This document shows positions 1 to 7,868 of a DNA stretch of 64,000 nucleotides, piece after piece. The position numbers and the translations under genes are program-made. The notes beneath the pieces are model-generated. The model had not been told where the DNA came from, made no database searches, and saw nothing but the letters and a program-made list of their open reading frames with translations. The DNA is from Prescottella equi (lineage in GTDB: Bacteria; Actinomycetota; Actinomycetes; Mycobacteriales; Mycobacteriaceae): assembly GCF_020171745.1 (NCBI RefSeq), contig NZ_JAIVAH010000015.1, forward strand, positions 1 to 64,000. The letters are read 5' to 3'. Position 1 is the stretch's first letter, and each line of letters opens with the position of its first letter.

Positions 1-35
<35 letters not shown>

Positions 36-116
36 ACGACCGTTTTCGGCGCGACGGTGCCCCGGAGCGTGCGACGATCGACCTGTACAGACCTCTCGGA
101 TCGAGAAGGTGATGTC

Positions 117-647
117 ATGGGGTTCTTCCTGATCCAGTGGGGTGTGCTGATCCTCGGCGCCGCCGTGCACATCGCGCTCGACCGGCATCCGGAGCGGCGC
201 ACCCCGAGGCGGATGTACGAACTGATCGCGTTGTGGGCGATCGTCGGCGGCGGCGCGTGGACCGTGTTCGGCGGTATCGGCCACATCGGGCCGACCTCGG
301 ACGACATCGCCGACGGCATCGGCTACACGCAGTCGATGTTCCAGTGGGAGGTCGGCTGGGCGGACATCGCGATCGGCGCGGCCGGAGTCGCGTGTGCGTG
401 GAAGGCCAATCGGGGTGGGTGGATGAGCGCGGCGGTGTTCGTCCTGCTCGTCTCCTTCTGGGGCGACGGCATCGGGCACATCATGCAGTGGGCCGCGCAC
501 GGCAACACCGAACCGATGAACGTGTGGGCGCTTCCCACCGACTTCCTGCTGCCCCTGATCGCGCTGGTGTTCCTGGTGCTGGCGCGGCGCACGGGCCCGC
601 GTCATCCGCAGCTGTGGCGGGGCGCCGACCGGCTCGGGGCGAGGTGA
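117..647 (+). CDS. DUF6790-like integral membrane protein
   Basis: A 176-residue protein with about five hydrophobic segments (around residues 3-18, 38-58, 80-97, 104-122 and 140-158) separated by short polar loops, with a basic C-terminal tail. The composition, with conserved-looking GGIGHI and GDGIGHI motifs, resembles the DUF6790 family of small membrane proteins, whose function is unknown. The ATG at 117 is preferred over an in-frame ATG at 57 because the upstream 20 residues are polar and arginine-rich and a purine-rich GAGAAGG lies just before 117. The nitroreductase gene starts 7 bases downstream, so the two are probably co-transcribed. Confidence 0.7.
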   Translation: MGFFLIQWGVLILGAAVHIALDRHPERRTPRRMYELIALWAIVGGGAWTVFGGIGHIGPTSDDIADGIGYTQSMFQWEVGWADIAIGAAGVACAWKANRGGWMSAAVFVLLVSFWGDGIGHIMQWAAHGNTEPMNVWALPTDFLLPLIALVFLVLARRTGPRHPQLWRGADRLGAR

Positions 648-654
648 GGCGGCG

Positions 655-1167
655 GTGGCGAAGGGCGGACGGTTCCGTGACGCGTACCCGGTGCGGCGGC
701 TGCTGATCCGGCAGGGTGCGTCGGCGACGTCGGGCCGGATCCTCGCCCCGACACAGCGACACCTCGACCGACTGGTGTTCCGGCTCAGTGGCGGACGGCG
801 CACCCTGACGAGTCTGGCGCTGGGCTGGCCGATCGTGATGCTCACGACCGAGGGCGCGAGAAGCGGCCTGCCGCGTACGGTTCCGCTCCTGGGGCTCCCG
901 GACGGAGATCAGATCGTGGTGATCGCGTCCAACTACGGGCAGGCGCATCACCCGGCGTGGTACGCCAACCTGCGCGCCCATCCGAGCGCCTCGATGACGG
1001 TCGCCGGTGGACCGGCGCAGCGGATCCGCGCGCGTGAAGCGGAGGGGGACGAGCGCGCGCGGCTGTGGCGGCTCGCGCTCGACTACTACCCGGGGTGGGC
1101 GGAGTACGAGAAACGACTGACGGGCCGACGGATCCCGGTGATGGTCCTCGAGCCCGAATCCGACTGA
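655..1167 (+). CDS. Deazaflavin (F420)-dependent nitroreductase family protein
   Basis: A 170-residue protein of the DDN/FDOR-A split-barrel family, which uses reduced F420 to reduce quinones or nitro compounds, often at the membrane. The family signature is visible: an EGARSGLPRTVPL segment around residues 66-78, followed by AHHPAWYANLRAHP near 101-114 and a YPGWAEYEKRL block near the C terminus. The length is typical. The GTG start at 655 lies 7 bases after the membrane gene, which suggests an operon. The 3' end faces a TetR gene 7 bases away. The physiological substrate cannot be read from the sequence. Confidence 0.85.
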   Translation: MAKGGRFRDAYPVRRLLIRQGASATSGRILAPTQRHLDRLVFRLSGGRRTLTSLALGWPIVMLTTEGARSGLPRTVPLLGLPDGDQIVVIASNYGQAHHPAWYANLRAHPSASMTVAGGPAQRIRAREAEGDERARLWRLALDYYPGWAEYEKRLTGRRIPVMVLEPESD

Positions 1168-1174
1168 TCCCGCG

Positions 1175-1744
1175 TCACGATGTCGGGAGGAAGGCACCGC
1201 GGATGAGCTGGAGCACCGCCACCGAGATCTCCTGTCCGCTGTCTCCGGTGGCGAGGCGTCGCAGCTGCAGACCTGCGATGGCCGCGACCAGCGTCGGTGC
1301 GAGTGACTCCGGGTTCGGGACGCCGAGCGCGGTCAGGATCGTCGTGGTCAGCTCGTCGTAGGCCGCGAAGCATGCCGTCGCGGCATCACGGAGCGCCGGG
1401 TCGCGGCCGGCCTGGATGTAGAGCTCGAACGGCGCGATCTGCTCGGCAGAGAACCCGAGATCCTGCGCGACCTGCTCGGTGATCGCCGCGGCGTCCTCGA
1501 GACTGAGCCCGTTCTCCCGGTAGCTTTCCGCGATCTCACGCAGCCGGGTGGTTTCCTCGGCCACGAACCCGGTCAGTGCGGCGTGCAGCAGCTCCGACTG
1601 CGTCGCGAAGTGGTAAGTGATCGAGCCCAGTGCCACGTCCGCTTCGGCGGCGATGCGTCGGTTCGTCAGCGCCGGGACGCCTTCGGTGCCGACGATGTGC
1701 AGTGCAGCCGCCAGAATGCGGTCACGGATCGTTGTCGCTCCCAT
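1175..1744 (-). CDS. TetR family transcriptional regulator
   Basis: A 189-residue regulator. The N-terminal 60 residues carry a TetR helix-turn-helix, with the recognition-helix region reading as RRIAAEADVALGSITYHF. The C-terminal part (residues 75-189) is the variable ligand-binding and dimerisation domain. The gene starts only 3 bases after the amidase stop and is read in the same direction, so the two form one transcript. A perfect 20-bp palindrome just upstream of the amidase start is a natural operator for an autoregulated circuit, possibly with the amidase substrate or product as effector. That pairing is inferred from position. Confidence 0.9.
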   Translation of the reverse strand: MGATTIRDRILAAALHIVGTEGVPALTNRRIAAEADVALGSITYHFATQSELLHAALTGFVAEETTRLREIAESYRENGLSLEDAAAITEQVAQDLGFSAEQIAPFELYIQAGRDPALRDAATACFAAYDELTTTILTALGVPNPESLAPTLVAAIAGLQLRRLATGDSGQEISVAVLQLIRGAFLPTS

Positions 1745-1747
1745 CGG

Positions 1748-3178
1748 TCACCACCACCGATCGGGTCGGTGCTCGTGCCACCGGCCGACGGATTCGAGTT
1801 GCGCGGCAAGTGAAACCAGCAGTGGCTCGGTGTTGTCGTGGCCCATCAGCTGCACGCCGATCGGCAGCCCGTCGGTGGTGAAGCCGGCGGGGACGTTGAC
1901 GCTGGGCCAGCCGAGGATGTTCCACGGCCAGGTGTACGGGCAGGCCGCGGTGATCACCTTGTCGGTCTCGACACCGCTGATCCCGTCCATCGCGTCGACA
2001 CGGGGCGGGGGCGTGGCGGTGGTGGGCGCGAGGACGACGTCGTAGTCGTCGAAGATCGCGCCGATCCGGCGGCGCATCCGGGGTTCGGCGGCCCGCGCGG
2101 CGCGCAGCGGCCACCCGGCCAGCAGCCGTCCGGTGCGGGCGTTGGCGCGGGTGCGCGCGTCGACCAGTGCCGGGTCGGGCAGCCGATCGAGCCACACGTC
2201 GATCCCGGCGAGCGAGCGGGGAAGGAAGTTGAGGCCCAACAGGATCCCGTACTCGGGGTCGTCGACGACGACGTCGTGACCGAGGCGGCGCATGGCGTGC
2301 GCGGTGCGTCCCATCGCGGCCCGGATCTGCGGATGCAGCGCCGTCGGGGTCGCGGTGAACGGGATGCGTAGCGACAGTGCGATCCGCAGGCGCCCCGGGT
2401 CGCGTCCGACCGCGTCGCGCACCGTCACCGGCGGCGGCTTGTGCAGGTCGCCGTCGTGGTTGCCGGCGACGACGTCGAACAGCAGCGCCGCGTCGGCGAC
2501 CGTGCGGGCCAGCGGGCCGTTGACGGTGATGCCGTGGAACGACTCGGCCTCGGGCCACGTCGAGATGCGGCCGCGCTGCGGCTTGATGCCGACCAGATGC
2601 GTCCACGCCGCCGGAATACGCACCGACCCGGCGCCGTCGGACCCGATGGCCGCGGACACCAGGCCGGCCGCTACGGCGGCGGCGCTCCCGCCGGACGATC
2701 CGCCGGGAGTGCGATCGCGGCCCCACGGGTTGCGGGTGTGGCCGAACGCGTCACCACCGGTGAAGGGCCACTGGCCGAGTTCGGGGCTGTTGGTCTTGCC
2801 GACGATCACCGCGCCGGCGTCGCGCAGGCGCCGCACCACCTCGGAGTCGGCGATCTTGGCCGGGAAGTCGCCGGGGCAGCCGAATGCGGTGGGTTCGCCG
2901 GTGACGTCGACGTCGTCCTTGACCGCGATCGGGACGCCGAGGAGGGGGAGTCGCTCGCCGGCGGCCAGGCGGCGGTCGGCCTCGGCGGCCTCGGCGAGCG
3001 CGGCGGCGCGGCGGACGATCCGGAAGGCGTTGAGGGTGGGCTGGCTCGCTTCGATCCGGTCCAGTGCGGCGGTCACCGCAGCGACCGACGAGGTGCGGCC
3101 CGCCGCGAGGGCAGCCGCCTGCTCCTCGAGCCCGGGCGCATACTGTTCCACGCCCTGTTCCTGCTGTTCAGTGCTCAT
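1748..3178 (-). CDS. Amidase signature family hydrolase
   Basis: A 476-residue enzyme of the amidase signature family, which hydrolyses carboxamides through a Ser-cisSer-Lys triad. The triad is visible: Lys87 in VPIAVKDD, the cis-Ser in the GGSSGGSAAA loop near residue 162, and the nucleophile Ser185 in SDGAGSVRIPA. The length is usual. The gene sits back to back with recO, the same arrangement as amiA2 next to recO in M. tuberculosis. It is followed at 3 bases by a TetR gene. A perfect palindrome lies 20-40 bases upstream of the ATG. Natural substrate unknown. Confidence 0.92.
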   Translation of the reverse strand: MSTEQQEQGVEQYAPGLEEQAAALAAGRTSSVAAVTAALDRIEASQPTLNAFRIVRRAAALAEAAEADRRLAAGERLPLLGVPIAVKDDVDVTGEPTAFGCPGDFPAKIADSEVVRRLRDAGAVIVGKTNSPELGQWPFTGGDAFGHTRNPWGRDRTPGGSSGGSAAAVAAGLVSAAIGSDGAGSVRIPAAWTHLVGIKPQRGRISTWPEAESFHGITVNGPLARTVADAALLFDVVAGNHDGDLHKPPPVTVRDAVGRDPGRLRIALSLRIPFTATPTALHPQIRAAMGRTAHAMRRLGHDVVVDDPEYGILLGLNFLPRSLAGIDVWLDRLPDPALVDARTRANARTGRLLAGWPLRAARAAEPRMRRRIGAIFDDYDVVLAPTTATPPPRVDAMDGISGVETDKVITAACPYTWPWNILGWPSVNVPAGFTTDGLPIGVQLMGHDNTEPLLVSLAAQLESVGRWHEHRPDRWW

Positions 3179-3198
3179 TGCCGCCCCCTTGGCGCATT

Positions 3199-3218
3199 CT
3201 GTTCGTTCGAACGAACAG
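3199..3218. promoter_or_regulatory. Perfect 20-bp palindrome, probable TetR operator
   Basis: CTGTTCGTTCGAACGAACAG reads identically on both strands. It lies 20 bases upstream of the amidase start and about 80 bases upstream of recO on the other strand. The GTTCG-CGAAC half-site spacing is typical of TetR-family operators, and a TetR gene is the next gene of the amidase transcript. The dyad is seen directly; the assignment to this TetR is inference. Confidence 0.75.
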
Positions 3219-3300
3219 TAACGTGTTGCAGTTTTTCGCGAGGTGGTTTCGGTGGACGCGCCTGTCGGGGAGCGTCGGTGCCACGTGGGAGACTGGGCAG

Positions 3301-4116
3301 GTGAGGTTGTACCGGGACTATGCGGTGGTGTTGCGCCAGCACAAGCTGGGCGAGGCCGACCGCATCGTGACCCTGCTGACCCGGCAGCACGGCCTGGTCC
3401 GTGCGGTCGCCAAGGGCGTGCGCCGCACCAAGTCGAAGTTCGGCGCCCGGCTCGAGCCGTTCGCGCACATCGACGTGCAGTTGCATCCCGGCCGCAGCCT
3501 CGACGTCGTCACCCAGGTGAGCACCGTCGACGCGTTCGGGGCCGACATCGTCGACGACTACGGCCGCTACACCACCGCCTGCGCGATTCTCGAGACCGCC
3601 GAGCGGCTGGCCGGTGAGGAGAAGGCGCCGGTCCCGCGGCTGCACAGTCTCACGGTCGGCGCGCTGCGTGCGGTGGGCGAGCAGACCCGGCCCGTCGAAC
3701 TGATCCTCGACGCCTACCTGCTGCGGGCGATGGGCTACGCAGGCTGGGCGCCGGCCCTGACCGATTGCGCGCGGTGCGCGGCACCCGGTCCGCATCGCGC
3801 CTTCCATGTCGCTGCCGGTGGCGCGGTGTGCGTGCACTGCCGACCGCCCGGCGCCGCCACGCCGTCGCCCGGTGTGCTCGATCTCATGGACGCGCTCGCA
3901 CACGGGCAGTGGCAGGACACCGAGATGTCGACGCCGGCCATGCGCGGCCAGGCCAGCGGGCTCATCGCCGCGCACCTGCAGTGGCACCTCGAACGGCAGT
4001 TGCGCACGCTGCCCCTGATCGAGCGCCACCGGCCCCATGCGGCGGTCGGTGAGGGCGAGGCGGTCAGGCAGGATGGAGAGCGTGATTCGACGACGCGAAC
4101 CGCAAGCTCAGCCTGA
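3301..4116 (+). CDS. recO: DNA repair protein RecO
   Basis: A 271-residue RecO, the mediator that with RecR loads RecA onto SSB-coated single-stranded DNA during recombinational gap repair. The N-terminal OB fold (residues 1-80) begins with the characteristic [20 protein letters not shown] segment. A CxxC...CxxC zinc site is present (Cys156, 159, 177 and 180). The GTG at 3301 is chosen because the family starts at this segment, although the frame stays open further upstream. It overlaps the start of uppS by about 44 bases. The recO-uppS order matches M. tuberculosis Rv2362c-Rv2361c. Confidence 0.95.
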   Translation: MRLYRDYAVVLRQHKLGEADRIVTLLTRQHGLVRAVAKGVRRTKSKFGARLEPFAHIDVQLHPGRSLDVVTQVSTVDAFGADIVDDYGRYTTACAILETAERLAGEEKAPVPRLHSLTVGALRAVGEQTRPVELILDAYLLRAMGYAGWAPALTDCARCAAPGPHRAFHVAAGGAVCVHCRPPGAATPSPGVLDLMDALAHGQWQDTEMSTPAMRGQASGLIAAHLQWHLERQLRTLPLIERHRPHAAVGEGEAVRQDGERDSTTRTASSA

Positions 4117-4885
4117 CCGGGAGATCCGCCCTCCCTCCCCGCACCCCTCGGGTGCCCGTCCGCCGATTCTGCAGCCCGAGTTGATCCCCAACCACGTTGC
4201 ACTCGTCATGGACGGCAACGGCCGGTGGGCGCAGGATCGCGGCCTGCCCCGGACCGCGGGTCACGAGCGCGGCGAGGCGGTCCTGATGGACACGCTCGAG
4301 GGATGCATCGAGATCGGCGTGAAGTGGCTGTCCGCGTACGCGTTCTCGACCGAGAACTGGAAGCGCAGCCCCGACGAGGTGAAGTTCCTCATGGGCTTCA
4401 ACCGGGACGTCATCCGCCGCCGCCGCGACGAGATGCACGAGATGGGTGTGCGGGTGCGGTGGGCCGGCCGTCGACCGCGACTGTGGCGCAGCGTCATCAA
4501 GGAACTCGAGATCGCCGAGGAACTCACCAAGGACAACACCGTCATGACGTTGACGATGTGCGTCAACTACGGCGGGCGTGCCGAGATCGCCGATGCGGCC
4601 CGGGAAATCGCGCGCCGTGCTGCCGCGGGGGAGATCGACCCCGAGAAGATCTCCGAGTCCACGTTCGCGAAGTACCTCGACGAGCCGGACATGCCCGACG
4701 TCGACCTGTTCCTGCGCCCGTCCGGCGAGCAGCGGACGTCGAACTTCCTGATCTGGCAGGCCGCGTACGCCGAAATGGTGTTCCAGGAGAAGCTCTTTCC
4801 CGACTTCGACCGCCGGGATCTGTGGGCGGCGTGCGTCGAGTACGCCTCCCGGGATCGCCGCTTCGGCGGCGTGAAGTACCGGTGA
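4073..4885 (+). CDS. uppS: Polyprenyl diphosphate synthase (cis-prenyltransferase)
   Basis: A 270-residue cis-prenyltransferase that condenses isopentenyl diphosphate to make the decaprenyl/undecaprenyl lipid carrier for peptidoglycan and arabinogalactan. Visible motifs are [12 protein letters not shown] (catalytic Asp47), the [10 protein letters not shown] segment and the C-terminal [11 protein letters not shown] substrate-binding block. The proline-rich N-terminal extension (residues 1-38) resembles that of the mycobacterial decaprenyl synthase Rv2361c. The ATG at 4073 or the GTG at 4082 could be the start; neither has an ideally spaced ribosome-binding site. The gene is translationally coupled to recO upstream and to the next gene by a GTGA overlap. 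Confidence 0.93.
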   Translation: MESVIRRREPQAQPDREIRPPSPHPSGARPPILQPELIPNHVALVMDGNGRWAQDRGLPRTAGHERGEAVLMDTLEGCIEIGVKWLSAYAFSTENWKRSPDEVKFLMGFNRDVIRRRRDEMHEMGVRVRWAGRRPRLWRSVIKELEIAEELTKDNTVMTLTMCVNYGGRAEIADAAREIARRAAAGEIDPEKISESTFAKYLDEPDMPDVDLFLRPSGEQRTSNFLIWQAAYAEMVFQEKLFPDFDRRDLWAACVEYASRDRRFGGVKYR

Positions 4886-5286
4886 GCGCCGTGGACGCGG
4901 CAGAGGCGCTGCAGGAGCGGGCCCGATCGGCGCTCGCGGGCTTCGTCGCCGTCGGCTCCGACGACGACGGTTCGCTGCGGTTCGAGTACGGCGGCGCGCT
5001 GTGCTCGCTGCGGGCGGTCACCCTCGCCGACGGCCTCGACGTGCTGTCGCTGACCGGGGTGCTGGCGTGGGACCGGACGCTCAAGCCGGCGCTGTACAAG
5101 CGGGTGGCCGAGCGGAACGCGCAGGCGCAGTTCGGGTCGATCAGCGTGATCACCCGCGGCAATCTCGCGGATGTCGTGCTGCGCTACACCTTCCCGGCCA
5201 CGGGGCTCACCGACGCGCCGCTCGCGACGATGCTGCTGCTCGTGCTGTCGGGCATCGAGGACGCGCGCCGGGGATTGCTCGCGTAG
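4882..5286 (+). CDS. Conserved hypothetical protein (Rv2360c-position, possibly YbjN-like)
   Basis: A 134-residue soluble protein whose GTG start overlaps the uppS stop (GTGA), so it is the third gene of a recO-uppS transcript. An alternating alpha/beta pattern with a C-terminal helix (residues 105-130) recalls the YbjN/type III chaperone-like fold that is common in actinobacteria, but no decisive motif is visible. It occupies the place of Rv2360c in M. tuberculosis. Function unknown; a link to prenyl-lipid synthesis is suggested by position only. Confidence 0.75.
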   Translation: MSAVDAAEALQERARSALAGFVAVGSDDDGSLRFEYGGALCSLRAVTLADGLDVLSLTGVLAWDRTLKPALYKRVAERNAQAQFGSISVITRGNLADVVLRYTFPATGLTDAPLATMLLLVLSGIEDARRGLLA

Positions 5287-5321
5287 GAACTCGCTCGCGG
5301 GTGACTGTCCGGGGGAACTCG

Positions 5322-5354
5322 GTTTTGTACACACCTCGAGGTTCTGTACAAAAC
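5322..5354. repeat. Inverted repeat between convergent genes
   Basis: GTTTTGTACA and its exact complement TGTACAAAAC are separated by 13 bases, and that spacer itself contains the palindrome ACCTCGAGGT. It lies between the end of the uppS operon and the end of zur. It may fold as a bidirectional terminator hairpin, but the arms are AT-rich and no T-tract follows on the plus strand, so a protein-binding role is equally possible. Confidence 0.6.
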
Positions 5355-5405
5355 GATTACCGGTCCGGAAGGGATTCTTCTCGGCTACTGCGCGCTGTAT
5401 CTGCT

Positions 5406-5834
5406 CTACCGCGCCTGCGCGCAGTCCCGGCAGGTGCCGAAGATCTCGACCGTGTGGCTGACGTCGGTGAAGCCGTTGCTGTCGGCGATGGTCTGTGACC
5501 ACTGCTCGACGGCCGGCCCGTCCACCTCGACGGTGAACCCGCAGGCGCGGCACACGAGGTGATGGTGGTGACCGGACGAACAACGGCGGTACACCGACTC
5601 GCCGGTGTCGGTGCGCAGCACGTCGACGGTGCCGGCCTCGGCGAGGGTCTGCAGCGTCCGGTACACGGTGGTGAGCCCGATGCCCTGGCCGCGTCGGCGC
5701 AGCTCGTCGTGCAGTTCCTGGGCGGAGCGGAACTCGGTGATCTCGTCGAGCAGCGCGGAGATGGCGCTGCGCTGCTTCGTCGATCGGACCCCGACGACGG
5801 CCCGTCCGGGCTGGTCGGTCACGTTCTCGGTCAT
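5406..5834 (-). CDS. zur: Fur family regulator, Zur-type zinc uptake repressor
   Basis: A 142-residue Fur-family protein. Residues 1-80 form the winged helix (GIGLTTVYRTLQTLAEAG), followed by the HHHHLVCRACG metal-binding segment. A CxxC...CxxC structural zinc site is visible (CRAC and CRDC). Zur represses zinc import and ribosomal paralogues when zinc is replete. Its ATG overlaps the stop of the upstream ArsR gene (ATGA), the same arsR-zur operon next to glyS that is known as Rv2358-Rv2359 in mycobacteria. The Zur assignment over other Fur types rests mainly on this synteny. Confidence 0.9.
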   Translation of the reverse strand: MTENVTDQPGRAVVGVRSTKQRSAISALLDEITEFRSAQELHDELRRRGQGIGLTTVYRTLQTLAEAGTVDVLRTDTGESVYRRCSSGHHHHLVCRACGFTVEVDGPAVEQWSQTIADSNGFTDVSHTVEIFGTCRDCAQAR

Positions 5835-6196
5835 GCTTCCTCCGCGTGGGCGACGGCGTCGACGACGATGTGGGCGAGGTGGTCGTCGACGAGTCGATAC
5901 ATCACTTCACGTCCGTTGCGCTCGCCGTGCACGACACCGGCGGCCTTGAGCACCCGCAGGTGCTGACTGATCAGCGGCTGCGTGACACCGAGCGCGGCGA
6001 CGAGTTCGTGGACGCAGCGCTGTGATTCGCGCAACTGCAGCACGATCGCGATGCGGACCGGCGCGGCGAGGGCGCGCAGGATCTCGCCCGCAGCGGTCAG
6101 CGTCTCCTTGGGTGGCAGCGCGGCCGGAGCCGTCTCGGAGCACGCGCCGTGATCGGCGGTTCCGGGGTGCAGGTGGCCCGCGTCGGCGACACTCAC
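5831..6196 (-). CDS. smtB: ArsR/SmtB family zinc-responsive repressor
   Basis: A 121-residue winged-helix repressor. The recognition helix lies in [17 protein letters not shown] (residues 71-87). The last helix carries the alpha-5 metal motif DxHx10HxxE (Asp104, His106, His117, Glu120), which defines zinc-sensing SmtB-type members. The GTG at 6196 is chosen because AGGAGG sits 5 bases upstream; the frame is open far upstream but unrelated. In mycobacteria the homologue represses the smtB-zur operon when zinc is low, and a matching dyad is present upstream here. Confidence 0.93.
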   Translation of the reverse strand: MSVADAGHLHPGTADHGACSETAPAALPPKETLTAAGEILRALAAPVRIAIVLQLRESQRCVHELVAALGVTQPLISQHLRVLKAAGVVHGERNGREVMYRLVDDHLAHIVVDAVAHAEEA

Positions 6197-6272
6197 GTGT
6201 GCCTCCTCCCATGCGATCGGACGGGCACCCAACGGGCCCGGACATGCCACCTTATTGCAAATCAATTCCATT

Positions 6273-6298
6273 TTGATATGCACGAATATGCATGTCAA
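6273..6298. promoter_or_regulatory. SmtB/ArsR-type operator dyad
   Basis: An imperfect inverted repeat, TTGATATGCA and TGCATGTCAA around a 6-base centre, with one mismatch between the arms. It lies about 80 bases upstream of the SmtB-type gene and about 100 bases upstream of glyS, in an AT-rich patch. The size and TATGCA core are typical of ArsR/SmtB operators. Binding by the adjacent SmtB is inferred. Confidence 0.7.
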
Positions 6299-6394
6299 CC
6301 GGGCGCGTGGGACACCGTCGTCGCTACCGATAGGCTGGACGAGCGAAATCCGCACGTGAACCACGCATCTATTACCCAGATGGAGAGCAGCCAA

Positions 6395-7786
6395 GTGGCA
6401 CCCAAGTCCAAGATCGATACCGTCGCCAACCTCGCCAAGCGCCGTGGCCTCGTCTACCCCTGCGGTGAGATCTACGGCGGTACCAAGTCGGCCTGGGACT
6501 ACGGTCCGCTCGGCGTGGAACTGAAGGAGAACATCAAGAAGCAGTGGTGGCGCAACATGGTCACCAGCCGCGAGGACGTCGTCGGCCTCGACTCGTCGGT
6601 GATCCTGCCCCGCGCGGTGTGGGAGGCGTCGGGCCACGTCGAGGTGTTCACCGACCCGCTCGTCGAGTGCCTCAACTGCCACAAGCGGCACCGGCAGGAC
6701 CACCTGCAGGAGGCGTACGCCGAGAAGCACAAGCTCGACAACCCCGACGCCGTGGCGATGACCGAGATCGTGTGCCCGGATTGCGGCACCAAGGGCCAGT
6801 GGACCGAGCCCAAGGCGTTCTCCGGCCTGCTCAAGACGTACCTCGGCCCGGTCGACAGCGAGACCGGCCTGCACTACCTGCGTCCCGAGACCGCACAGGG
6901 CATCTTCGTGAACTTCGCGAACGTGCTCACCACGTCGCGCAAGAAGCCGCCGTTCGGCATCGGCCAGATCGGCAAGAGCTTCCGCAACGAGATCACGCCC
7001 GGCAACTTCATCTTCCGCACCCGCGAGTTCGAGCAGATGGAGATGGAGTTCTTCGTCAAGCCGGGCGAGGACGAAGAGTGGCACCAGTACTGGATCGACT
7101 ACCGGATGGACTGGTACACCGGCCTCGGCATCAACAAGGACAACCTGCGCCTGTACGAGCACGCGCAGGAGAAGCTGTCGCACTACTCGAAGCGCACCGT
7201 CGACATCGAGTACCGCTTCCAGTTCCAGGGCAGCGAGTGGGGCGAGCTCGAGGGCATCGCCAACCGCACCGACTACGACCTCGCGACGCACGCCAAGGCG
7301 TCGGGTACCGACCTGAGCTACTTCGACCAGACCTCCGGTGAGCGCTACACGCCGTTCGTCATCGAGCCCGCGGCCGGCCTCACCCGTTCGCTGATGGCCT
7401 TCCTGGTCGACGCGTACACCGAGGACGAGGCGCCCAACGCCAAGGGCGGCGTCGACACCCGCACCGTGCTCAAGCTGGACCGTCGTCTCGCGCCGGTCAA
7501 GGCCGCGGTGCTGCCGCTCAGCCGCAACGCCGACCTCTCGCCCAAGGCGAAGGATCTCGCGACGACGCTGCGTCAGCACTGGAACATCGAGTTCGACGAC
7601 GCCGGCGCCATCGGCCGCCGCTACCGTCGCCAGGACGAGATCGGCACGCCGTTCTGCATCACGGTCGACTTCGACACCCTCGAGGACCACGCAGTCACGA
7701 TCCGTGAGCGCGACACCATGGCGCAGGAGCGCGTCGCCCTCGATCAGGTGGAGGGCTACCTCGCCCAGCGTCTGATCGGTTCCTAG
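6395..7786 (+). CDS. glyS: Glycine--tRNA ligase
   Basis: A 463-residue class II homodimeric glycyl-tRNA synthetase. Visible are the N-terminal [25 protein letters not shown] segment, the motif 2 region ([20 protein letters not shown]), the [11 protein letters not shown] block and the C-terminal anticodon-binding domain from about residue 360. The GTG at 6395 has GGAG 9 bases upstream and gives the same length as the M. tuberculosis enzyme (463 residues); an in-frame ATG at 6380 is the alternative. It is divergent from the zinc regulators and ends at a 23-bp hairpin. Confidence 0.96.
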   Translation: MAPKSKIDTVANLAKRRGLVYPCGEIYGGTKSAWDYGPLGVELKENIKKQWWRNMVTSREDVVGLDSSVILPRAVWEASGHVEVFTDPLVECLNCHKRHRQDHLQEAYAEKHKLDNPDAVAMTEIVCPDCGTKGQWTEPKAFSGLLKTYLGPVDSETGLHYLRPETAQGIFVNFANVLTTSRKKPPFGIGQIGKSFRNEITPGNFIFRTREFEQMEMEFFVKPGEDEEWHQYWIDYRMDWYTGLGINKDNLRLYEHAQEKLSHYSKRTVDIEYRFQFQGSEWGELEGIANRTDYDLATHAKASGTDLSYFDQTSGERYTPFVIEPAAGLTRSLMAFLVDAYTEDEAPNAKGGVDTRTVLKLDRRLAPVKAAVLPLSRNADLSPKAKDLATTLRQHWNIEFDDAGAIGRRYRRQDEIGTPFCITVDFDTLEDHAVTIRERDTMAQERVALDQVEGYLAQRLIGS

Positions 7787-7794
7787 GTTCTCCA

Positions 7795-7843
7795 GCCGAA
7801 TGTCACATGCGTTCAGTTCGACTGAACGCATGTGACATTCGGC
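7795..7843. terminator. 23-bp perfect hairpin between convergent genes
   Basis: The two 23-base arms (7795-7817 and 7821-7843) are exactly complementary around a TCG loop. It lies 9 bases after the glyS stop and 26 bases after the end of the convergent TPM-domain gene. It most likely acts as a bidirectional terminator, though it is unusually long and perfect and has no clear T-tract. Confidence 0.8.
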
Positions 7844-7868
7844 GTTTCAGGGGGCTGAAGGGCTGGGC

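Noticed and set aside
6197-7831. Upstream extension of the ArsR frame antisense to glyS
   Set aside because: The ArsR product starts at 6196 with a strong ribosome-binding site; the extension is antisense to glyS and not protein-like.
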